A stretch of 24,897 nt of DNA from Eubacterium sp. UBA3720 (lineage in GTDB: Bacteria > Bacillota > Clostridia > Lachnospirales > Lachnospiraceae), in contig DFHP01000153.1 of assembly GCA_002371335.1 (NCBI GenBank), forward strand, positions 1 through 24,897, in the 5' to 3' direction. Numbering within the stretch: position 1 is the stretch's first letter; every line of letters starts with the position of its first letter. The notes beneath the pieces are model-generated. The model did no database searches. It had not been told where the DNA came from and saw nothing but the letters and a program-made list of their open reading frames with translations. This document shows positions 7,091 through 13,199 of this stretch, piece after piece. The translations under genes were made by a program, and so were the position numbers.

Positions 7091-9223
7091 ATGTTGACAT
7101 GGTTATTTGTACTTATTATTGTCATCGCCGCCATCGCATATGTTTTCAGATGCTTCACAAGGATCCGGAATATGCCTGAAGGCACAGATGACATGAAAGA
7201 AATGGCCGCGATCATCAGAAGCGGCGCTTCGGAATTTCTGAAAACAGAGTTCCGTTCTATCGTCATTGTCTGTATCATTCTTGCTCTCGTCTTTTCACTA
7301 TTTGTAGAAAAGACTGCCGGCATCACATTCCTCATAGGCGCAGCCATGAGCTCCTGCGTATGTATTCTCGGAATGCGCAGCGCCACCTACGCCAATGTGA
7401 GAGCCGCGAATAAAGCCAGAACCTCTCTTAATATAGGCGAGACCGTAAAGGTTGCTCTCACGGGAGGCTCCATCTCCGGTCTTTCCGTTCAGGCTCTGGG
7501 ACTTCTTGGTCTCGGACTGATCATGATCATTTTCAGCGGAGTTTCGCATGATTCCGTAGGTTCCGGATTTATCGGGAATATGGAATGCAACGCTTCGATC
7601 ATGCGTGTTTCCACCTACTCTCTGGGCTGCTCGCTGGTGGCAATGTTTAACCGTGTGGCAGGCGGAAATTATACCAAAGCCGCTGACATTTCCTCAGATA
7701 TCCTGGCAAAGCTCCGTCACGATCTTCCCGAGGATGACAGCCGGGTCCCGAACGTGATCGCCGATTTTATAGGTGACAATGTCAATGATATCGCAGGAAA
7801 CTGTTCTGACCTTCTGGAGTCATTTGTGGCCACCATGGCGTCTGCCATCATGATATCCGTAACGATCTATGAGACAGCTGTTCATTCAAACCAAACCCAG
7901 ATCACAGACGCCACTTTCAGGGCTACGACCACCTTCCCGGTTGTTTTTGCCGCAGTGGGACTTATCGGATGCCTTATCGGACTTGGTTACGCAGACAGAA
8001 AAAAAATGAGCGATAATCCTTCCAGAGAGTTGAATCTGGCAGAATGGATCTCCGCAGGAGTTACTCTGGTCCTTGGTCTGGCTGTCTCTTTTATTATTCT
8101 TGGACACGGAATACCATTATATGATTCGTTCAAACTTGGCTGGATCTCTCCATGGATCTGTTCAGTTCTCGGAATCATTTCCGGTATCGCGATAGGATCG
8201 ATCACAGAATACTATACAAGTACTGATTTCAAGCCGACCCAGACACTGGCAATGATGGCTGCGGAGGGCGATGCTTTCGTTATCACAAAAGGCGATGCGA
8301 TCGGTTCCCGTTCCTGCCTGTGGCCGATTCTGATCATTTCCATTTCTCTGATCATTTCCGGTAATGTCTGCGGCACGTACGGCATAGCCATCGCTGCCCT
8401 GGGAATGCTTTCCTTTGTAGGAACTACCGTATCGATCGACGCCTTCGGACCTATTGCAGATAATGCCGGCGGTCTGGCCGAATCCTGCCACCTGGATCCT
8501 GAGGTTCGTGTGATCACAGATAAGCTTGACGCTGTCGGAAATACTACGGCTGCCATCGGCAAAGGCTTTGCCATCGGCTCAGCCGCATTTGCCACAGTAT
8601 CTCTTATCGTTGCTTATATAGGAAACTACTCTGAGGTGGGCGTCGAGCCTGTATTAAATTTCGCATCCTTCATGGTAGTAGCGGGCGGACTGCTCGGCGG
8701 CGCGCTGGTTGAGTATTTCTCCGCATTACTCACGGATAATACCATCGATTCCGCAAAGCTTATGGCTGACGAGGGAGATAAGCTCCTTTCCATCCCGGGC
8801 GTCCTTGAAGGAACAGTAAAGCCTGATTATAACAAAATGATCCGCATGGCGGCTCGTGAAGCCATCCGCAAAATGCTCCTGCCATCCGTTCTTGCTATCT
8901 GCATACCGATCATTGGCGGACTGCTCTTCGGCGTCCAATTTGTGGGAGGTCTCCTTGTAGGCGCCACGATCGTTGCTGTTCCGCGGGCGATGTTCATGGG
9001 CAATTCAGGAGGAGCCTTCGATAACGGAAAGAAATACATAGAAGAAGGACGGCTGGAAGGATATGGCAAAGGCTCGGATGCCCATAAAGCAGCTGTCGTC
9101 GGCGATACCGTAGGTGATACAAGAAAAGACGTAGTAGGTGTAGCGCTGGATATATTTATAAAGACAATGTCCACCGTTGCAAATACTCTGGCTTCCGTTT
9201 TTGTTACGATTCATCTTTTCTGA
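7091..9223 (+). CDS. hppA: Membrane-bound ion-pumping pyrophosphatase (divergent)
   Basis: An integral membrane enzyme that hydrolyses pyrophosphate and pumps H+ and/or Na+ out of the cell. The 710-residue length and about 16 hydrophobic segments fit the family. The start at 7091 has GGAGG eight bases upstream; a TTG at 7076 overlaps that site and is rejected. Active-site motifs are present: PEDDSRVPNVIADFIGDNV (about residues 212-230), GDAFVITKGDAIGSR, DAFGPIADNAGG, and GSDAHKAAVVGDTVGDTRKD near the end. GNTTAAIGKG (about residue 482) has the alanine typical of K+-dependent enzymes. The substrate loop departs from the usual repeated DNVGDNVGD (here DFIGDNVND), and the GAD of the preceding motif reads SSD. 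The aspartates themselves are kept, so it is probably active but belongs to a divergent clade. The transported ion cannot be assigned by eye. Confidence 0.93.
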   Translation: MLTWLFVLIIVIAAIAYVFRCFTRIRNMPEGTDDMKEMAAIIRSGASEFLKTEFRSIVIVCIILALVFSLFVEKTAGITFLIGAAMSSCVCILGMRSATYANVRAANKARTSLNIGETVKVALTGGSISGLSVQALGLLGLGLIMIIFSGVSHDSVGSGFIGNMECNASIMRVSTYSLGCSLVAMFNRVAGGNYTKAADISSDILAKLRHDLPEDDSRVPNVIADFIGDNVNDIAGNCSDLLESFVATMASAIMISVTIYETAVHSNQTQITDATFRATTTFPVVFAAVGLIGCLIGLGYADRKKMSDNPSRELNLAEWISAGVTLVLGLAVSFIILGHGIPLYDSFKLGWISPWICSVLGIISGIAIGSITEYYTSTDFKPTQTLAMMAAEGDAFVITKGDAIGSRSCLWPILIISISLIISGNVCGTYGIAIAALGMLSFVGTTVSIDAFGPIADNAGGLAESCHLDPEVRVITDKLDAVGNTTAAIGKGFAIGSAAFATVSLIVAYIGNYSEVGVEPVLNFASFMVVAGGLLGGALVEYFSALLTDNTIDSAKLMADEGDKLLSIPGVLEGTVKPDYNKMIRMAAREAIRKMLLPSVLAICIPIIGGLLFGVQFVGGLLVGATIVAVPRAMFMGNSGGAFDNGKKYIEEGRLEGYGKGSDAHKAAVVGDTVGDTRKDVVGVALDIFIKTMSTVANTLASVFVTIHLF

Positions 9224-9250
9224 TCAGTCTCTTAAACGGAACGATTCAAG

Positions 9251-9310
9251 TCCCGCGTGCATCCCTCGAAGGCTTGTTTCACAGTAAATGATCTACATTT
9301 ACTCTGAAAC
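9251..9310 (+). repeat. Composite palindromic repeat, copy R1 (after hppA)
   Basis: The left module GCGTGCATCCCTCGAAGG is followed by a 15-bp imperfect stem, GTTTCACAGTAAATG (9276-9290), loop ATCTA, and CATTTACTCTGAAAC (9296-9310), with one mismatch. The same two-module layout (GCG..TGCATC..CGAAGG, then a hairpin beginning T-GTCA or T-TTCA) recurs at copies R3, R4 and R5. There is no T-run after the stem, so it is not a standard terminator, although it is the first hairpin after the hppA stop. Confidence 0.6.
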
Positions 9311-9381
9311 AGAAAAACGCTGAAAATCATAAGATTCCGTTATATTTTTATATTTCTATACAAAAATTTTAATGAAACCTC

Positions 9382-9410
9382 TTGATACTTCAACGTTTTT
9401 GTAATATAAT
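9382..9410 (+). promoter_or_regulatory. Consensus sigma-A promoter in front of a hairpin RNA
   Basis: TTGATA (9382-9387) and a perfect TATAAT (9405-9410) are separated by exactly 17 bp. Predicted transcription starts near 9417. No gene on this strand follows; the first thing downstream is the hairpin with a T-run at 9437-9487. Confidence 0.65.
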
Positions 9411-9416
9411 CTTAAC

Positions 9417-9487
9417 AATTAAACAGCATATGCATACCGCCACATGGTCAGGAAGTACCCCTACTTCCAACCTGTGGCGGTTTTTTT
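9417..9487 (+). ncRNA. Candidate small hairpin RNA ending in an intrinsic terminator
   Basis: About 71 nt from the predicted start to the end of a T7 run. A 20-nt AT-rich leader is followed by one long stem: CCGCCACA (9437-9444) pairs with TGTGGCGG (9473-9480), GGT with ACC, and GGAAGTA (9451-9457) with TACTTCC (9462-9468) around a CCCC tetraloop, 18 bp in all with a bulge and a small internal loop. TTTTTTT (9481-9487) follows directly. The same element is also the first true terminator downstream of hppA. No ORF with a ribosome binding site fits. I did not recognise the family. The alternative is simply a distal hppA terminator next to a chance promoter. Confidence 0.5.
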
Positions 9488-9490
9488 GTG

Positions 9491-9562
9491 CCATAGGAAA
9501 CTGCGAACATTTCCTATGAAACACCCCCTCCGGGGAGTTGAAGTCCGCTCGCGGACTTTGTT
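9491..9562 (-). repeat. Composite palindromic repeat, copy R2
   Basis: It begins four bases after the T-run of the hairpin RNA. CATAGGAAA (9492-9500) pairs perfectly with TTTCCTATG (9510-9518) around the loop CTGCGAACA. Next comes CCCCCTCCGGGGAG and then the palindrome AAGTCCGCTCGCGGACTT (9541-9558). The last 33 bases (9530-9562) are repeated exactly at 9696-9728. Orientation is assigned by comparison with R5. Confidence 0.75.
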
Positions 9563-9728
9563 CTGTCATAGAAAATTGCGAACATTTCCTATGACACAAA
9601 CCCTCCGGGGGATGCACACGCCGCACAGAGGAAGGCAGCTGTGCTGCCGTGCGGCGGCGCGCAAAGTCCGGTTCGCTCCACTTATGCTTGAGGGGCCGGG
9701 GAGTTGAAGTCCGCTCGCGGACTTTGTT
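9563..9728 (-). repeat. Composite palindromic repeat, copy R3 (abuts panD stop)
   Basis: TGTCATAGAAAA (9564-9575) pairs with TTTCCTATGACA (9585-9596) around TTGCGAACA. The GATGCACACGCCGCACAGAG module (9611-9630) follows; its GCCGCAC pairs with GTGCGGC at 9649-9655, with GGCAGC/GCTGCC inside. The block ends with the second exact copy of the 33-bp unit (9696-9728), whose last two bases belong to the panD stop codon. Read on the minus strand, the module order matches R5 upstream of leuS. Confidence 0.75.
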
Positions 9729-10119
9729 ATTCCATGTCTATAAGAAGACCATGTTTTTCATAGCTTGTAATACGTACCACCTTATTATCATCATCAACGA
9801 ACACTACGCTGGGATGATAATTTTTTACTTCCTCGGGAGTCATGCCGGCGTACGCCATCAGAATGATCTTGTCCCCGACGGATACACATCTGGCTGCGGC
9901 GCCGTTCAGGCATATCATACCCGATCCTCTCTCGCCGGCGATCGTGTAAGTTTCGAAACGGTTTCCGTTGTTCACATCAACGATCTGGACCTTCTCATAT
10001 TCAAAGATCCCCGATGCGTCCAGCAGGTCCTGATCCACCGTGATAGATCCTACATAGTCGAGTTCAGCCTGCTTTACCGTAGCTCTGTGGATTTTTCCTT
10101 TCAGCATCTCTACTGTCAT
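9727..10119 (-). CDS. panD: Aspartate 1-decarboxylase (PanD) proenzyme
   Basis: It makes beta-alanine from L-aspartate for pantothenate synthesis, in the cytoplasm. The 130-residue proenzyme cleaves itself between G24 and S25 (DYVGSIT), and the serine becomes the pyruvoyl cofactor. K9, Y22 and the GS pair sit at the same residue numbers as in the E. coli enzyme. NGNRFETYTI and the NGAAARCVSVGD segment are also typical. It is the last gene of the pan cluster, starting 5 bp after the panC stop. Its stop codon overlaps the end of a 33-bp repeat by two bases. No conventional T-run terminator follows it on this strand. Confidence 0.97.
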   Translation of the reverse strand: MTVEMLKGKIHRATVKQAELDYVGSITVDQDLLDASGIFEYEKVQIVDVNNGNRFETYTIAGERGSGMICLNGAAARCVSVGDKIILMAYAGMTPEEVKNYHPSVVFVDDDNKVVRITSYEKHGLLIDME

Positions 10120-10124
10120 TTTAT

Positions 10125-10973
10125 TCAGCCCTCCACAATAAAATTATCGATCAGACGGGTCTTTCCAATATAGACCGCCATAGCCACGAGAACACTGCCT
10201 TCGATCTTATCGACAGGCATCATGCTGACGCCGTCAACGGCAGAAACATAATCGATCTTTGCAAGCGGCTCTGATTCGATCATTTCCGTCATTGCAGCGA
10301 CGATCTTATTTGCGTCTTTTTCTCCCTCTTCGGCCATCTTCTGTCCTGCAAAAACTGCCTTTGAAAGGATCAGGGCAGCCTGTCTTTCCTCATTATTGAG
10401 ATATGTGTTTCTGGAAGATCTTGCCAGTCCGTCGGCTTCGCGTACGATCGGACAGCCTACGATCTCGATACCGAATGACAGATCCCGCACCATTCTTCTG
10501 ATGATGGCCAGCTGCTGAGCGTCTTTCTGCCCGAAGAACGCCTTGTCCGGTGTAACGATATTGAACAGCTTTGAAACCACTGTGCAGACTCCGCGGAAAT
10601 GGATCGGGCGGGTCTTTCCGCAAAGCTGCTTCGGCATATCGCTTAAGATCTCCACATAAGTGGCTGCGTCGTCAAAATACATCTCGGAAACCTCCGGATG
10701 GAATACCATATGGCAGCCATGCTCTTCAAGCAGTCTGCAGTCTCTTTCAAAATCCCTTGGATAGGTCTCAAGATCCTCGTTTGGTCCGAACTGCGTCGGA
10801 TTTACAAAATCAGAGGCTACTACACGATCGCACATGGACACCGCTTTGTCCACCAGACTCATATGTCCCTCATGCAGAAATCCCATCGTAGGTACAAGAC
10901 CAACTGTCAGGCCTTCTTTTTTCCACTGACGTACCTGATCACGAACCTCACTGATCTTTGTCGCTTTTACCAT
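10125..10973 (-). CDS. panC: Pantothenate synthetase (PanC)
   Basis: It joins pantoate and beta-alanine using ATP, releasing AMP and pyrophosphate; this is the last step of pantothenate synthesis. The 282-residue length is standard. The nucleotide-binding HIGH-like motif appears as PTMGFLHEGHMSL (H34 and H37), followed by VNPTQFGPNEDLETYPR. The KMSKS-equivalent SSRNTYL lies at about residue 186, and GQKDAQQLAIIRRMVRDL is the conserved pantoate-binding helix. AAAGGAGAGAAG upstream of the ATG is a strong ribosome binding site. It is separated from panB by an unusually long 240-bp spacer but sits only 5 bp from panD. The pyrophosphate released would ultimately be a substrate for pyrophosphatases. 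Confidence 0.97.
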   Translation of the reverse strand: MVKATKISEVRDQVRQWKKEGLTVGLVPTMGFLHEGHMSLVDKAVSMCDRVVASDFVNPTQFGPNEDLETYPRDFERDCRLLEEHGCHMVFHPEVSEMYFDDAATYVEILSDMPKQLCGKTRPIHFRGVCTVVSKLFNIVTPDKAFFGQKDAQQLAIIRRMVRDLSFGIEIVGCPIVREADGLARSSRNTYLNNEERQAALILSKAVFAGQKMAEEGEKDANKIVAAMTEMIESEPLAKIDYVSAVDGVSMMPVDKIEGSVLVAMAVYIGKTRLIDNFIVEG

Positions 10974-11213
10974 CGTTCTCTTCTCTCCTTTTTTCCGGAA
11001 TACTCAGCAATTAATATCTTTTATTCAATTTCCGCCCGCTGAAACGAGCTTGTCATAAGCCGCCGCTTAAGGGGGCTTCTCACATTGAGTTCAAATCCCG
11101 TCCTTGAGACTTGGCACGGGATCCGAGCATCATCAGCTGACATCTTCCAACCCGAATCCCTGCGCATCCTCGCGGAGCGTTTATCTCTGAACAGTCTGAT
11201 CATGAAAAATACT
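10974..11213 (-). other. Spacer between panB and panC with several hairpins, no gene
   Basis: 240 bp without a convincing ORF inside a co-directional gene cluster. On the plus strand ATCCCGT (11095-11101) pairs with ACGGGAT (11116-11122), extended by CC/GG, and AAGCC/GGCTT pairs around 11058-11077. Just after the panB stop there is a small AATACT-AA-AGTATT hairpin followed by TTTT on the minus strand. No clear internal promoter was found. It may be an intra-operon processing, attenuation or decayed-repeat region. Confidence 0.4.
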
Positions 11214-12065
11214 TTAGTATTCTCCATCCAGCTGTGCAAGGAACTCATCGCTGCTGTCACTCTTCACATATGACTGCGCTTCAGTCGGAAAAGTTCCCGC
11301 TTTAACCTCTTTATCATAGGCCTTAAATGCGTTTGTCATCTGTTCGCCTATCTCGGCAAATTTCTTTACAAACTTCGGCACGAAACCGCTTGTGATACCA
11401 AGCATATCCTGCATTACAAGCACCTGTCCGTCGCATCCTGCTCCGCCGCCGATCCCAATCGTGATCATATTCACCTTTTTTGTGATCAGAGCGGCAAGTT
11501 TAGGCGGAACACACTCAAGAACCACCATAAAAGCGCCTGCTTCCTGCACCTTAAGAGCGTCCTCCAGGACTCTCCTTGCATTCTCTTCACCTTTACCCTG
11601 AACCTTAAAACCTCCGAAAGCGTTTACCGACTGCGGCGTCATTCCGATGTGTGCGCATACCGGAATACCGGAATCTACGATCGCCCGGATCTGATCCACA
11701 ACTGCTGCACCACCTTCAAGCTTCACCGCGTTCGCGTTCGTTTCCTTTATAAGTCTTCCGGCATTTGCCACTGCCTGCTCAACAGAGACCTGATAGCTCA
11801 TAAACGGCATATCCATGATAACGAAAGTGTCCTTAGCTCCGCGTACTACGCTTCGTCCGTAAACGATCATTTCATCCATCGTGACCGGAAGCGTAGTGGA
11901 ATATCCCTGCATCGTCATTCCCAGACTGTCGCCTACAAGGATCGTATCGATCCCCGCATCATTGACACGTACTGCCGTTGAGTAATCATAACATGTCACC
12001 TGTGATACTTTTTCTCCCTCGGCTTTCATTTTAAGAAGCGTCGCAACAGTTTTCTTCTCTGCCAT
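11214..12065 (-). CDS. panB: 3-methyl-2-oxobutanoate hydroxymethyltransferase (PanB)
   Basis: It transfers a hydroxymethyl group from 5,10-methylenetetrahydrofolate to 2-ketoisovalerate, giving ketopantoate, the first committed step of the pathway. The protein is a TIM barrel of 283 residues. The magnesium ligands are D46 in ILVGDSLGM and D85 in FVIMDMPF; KLEGG gives K115 and E117, and the catalytic glutamate is E184 in VVLECVP. The IGIGGGAGCDGQVLVMQDMLG segment is also diagnostic. A GGAGAAAAAA ribosome binding site precedes the ATG. It is the second gene of the cluster, 42 bp after panG. Confidence 0.97.
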   Translation of the reverse strand: MAEKKTVATLLKMKAEGEKVSQVTCYDYSTAVRVNDAGIDTILVGDSLGMTMQGYSTTLPVTMDEMIVYGRSVVRGAKDTFVIMDMPFMSYQVSVEQAVANAGRLIKETNANAVKLEGGAAVVDQIRAIVDSGIPVCAHIGMTPQSVNAFGGFKVQGKGEENARRVLEDALKVQEAGAFMVVLECVPPKLAALITKKVNMITIGIGGGAGCDGQVLVMQDMLGITSGFVPKFVKKFAEIGEQMTNAFKAYDKEVKAGTFPTEAQSYVKSDSSDEFLAQLDGEY

Positions 12066-12107
12066 TTTTTTCTCCTTTTTTAGAAAAACATCGTGCTATG
12101 TTTATAT

Positions 12108-12962
12108 TTAACAGCTTTTTTTCACTATTTCCCGCATTGAAGTATAATCTCTTTCCGGATTTTTTTTCCCGGCAATATCTATAAGCTTTTCCGTCACGCT
12201 CCGGTAGAGCATCCGGTCTTTTTTATCGGCAAAACATTTCAGATGTTCCGAAACCGTTTTTACATCACATCTTTCCACCGGTCCTGTCAGTGCCTTTTCA
12301 GGTCCGTACTCCAGGATATGATCAATATTGCTCCTGACCAGAGGAGTAATGGCTTTCAAAGCATCTTCTTCGCTGAATCCGCAGCTTTCCAGCATTTCAA
12401 GACTCTGAGCGATCAGTCCGCAGACCAGATTGCTGGCAATGGCGCAGGCAGCATGATATCTGATCTTTGATTCCGCTGTGATCTTCTGAACGCTGACTGA
12501 CTGCTTTTTGAACCAGTCTTCCCAGATCCTGATCTGTTCCTCGTCTCCCTGCAGGCAAAAAAAAGCATCCTGCAGTTCCCTGTAAGAATCGTATTTACTA
12601 CTGACCGGAAACAACGGATGAATTGAACAGCCATACGCGCCCGCCTCATGGATCCCCGGAAAAGCATCTTCCGCGGACATGGCGCCGCTGCAATGACATA
12701 TCTGTTTGTTTTCTATATCATACTTTGCAATCTCCTGAAACATGGATTTGATCACTCCATCCGGAACCGTCAGAAATATCACGTCACTGTCACGAACTAA
12801 ATCCTTCAGGCTGTCATACGCCCTGGCTCCGATAAAACCCGCAGCTTCTTCTGCCGATTCTCGATGTCTGCTCCAGCAGCCGATCACCGGAATCCCTCTT
12901 TCCGCAAAAAATCTGCCTAACGAGAAACCAACCTTTCCAGCTCCAACGAAACTAACTTTCAT
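12108..12962 (-). CDS. panG: Rossmann-fold/DUF2520 protein, probable ketopantoate reductase PanG
   Basis: Likely reduces ketopantoate to pantoate with NAD(P)H. The 284-residue protein has an N-terminal Rossmann fold (VGAGKVG, G7-x-G9-xx-G12), the FLTVPD strand end, a central HCSGA and SIHPLFPV, and a C-terminal helical DUF2520 domain with YHAACAIASNLV. That two-domain architecture is unlike PanE or IlvC but matches the PanG type described in Francisella and found in Firmicutes. Context is strong: it heads a cluster whose other three genes are panB, panC and panD, and the reductase is exactly the missing step. AATGAGGTGATCGA gives a good ribosome binding site. Function is inferred from family and neighbours; the substrate cannot be read from sequence. 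Confidence 0.82.
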   Translation of the reverse strand: MKVSFVGAGKVGFSLGRFFAERGIPVIGCWSRHRESAEEAAGFIGARAYDSLKDLVRDSDVIFLTVPDGVIKSMFQEIAKYDIENKQICHCSGAMSAEDAFPGIHEAGAYGCSIHPLFPVSSKYDSYRELQDAFFCLQGDEEQIRIWEDWFKKQSVSVQKITAESKIRYHAACAIASNLVCGLIAQSLEMLESCGFSEEDALKAITPLVRSNIDHILEYGPEKALTGPVERCDVKTVSEHLKCFADKKDRMLYRSVTEKLIDIAGKKNPERDYTSMREIVKKSC

Positions 12963-13075
12963 TCGATCACCTCATTTCTTATCAACGAAGGTGACGGATC
13001 CTTATAAAATTTTCAGCAGATCGCCGGTACAGTTTTCAATACTGAAATACCATCCGTTCTTTTTATACCGTGGTA

Positions 13076-13104
13076 ATTGTATCACCGGGTGGATAAAATG
13101 TAAA
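13076..13104 (-). promoter_or_regulatory. Putative sigma-A promoter of the pan cluster
   Basis: On the minus strand TTTACA (13099-13104) and TACAAT (13076-13081) are separated by 17 bp, giving a leader of about 105 nt before panG. The leader holds only weak pairing (GGTA..CAGT/ACTG..TACC), and no recognised riboswitch was seen. Confidence 0.55.
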
Positions 13105-13153
13105 GAATTGCGTTATTTATTTCACTAAGTGTTTTTATAAAAAACAACATAAA

Positions 13154-13185
13154 GGGAATGGATGATCTTTCGATCATTCATTCCC
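13154..13185 (-). terminator. Intrinsic terminator of malQ
   Basis: GGGAATGAATGATC and GATCATCCATTCCC (minus strand) form a 14-bp stem with one mismatch on a GAAA tetraloop, followed by a broken T-rich stretch (TTTATGTTGTTTTTT). It starts 14 bp past the malQ stop. Confidence 0.8.
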
Positions 13186-13199
13186 CGTAAATATCGTCT

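Noticed and set aside
9276..9310. R1 stem as the intrinsic terminator of hppA
   Set aside because: The stem is long but is followed by AGAAAAACGC with no T-run; the T7 hairpin at 9437-9487 is a better terminator. It is reported as a repeat instead.
9390..9707. Short ORFs on both strands with internally repeated peptides (CHRKLRTFPM and CHRKCSQF types)
   Set aside because: They are translations of the palindromic repeats R2 and R3, lack ribosome binding sites and cross the hairpin RNA; similar peptides arise from R5 at 21780-21854.
11085..11125. Possible tRNA because of a GAGTTCAAATCCC T-loop-like string
   Set aside because: The five-base T-stem does not pair and no acceptor or anticodon arm can be built around it.
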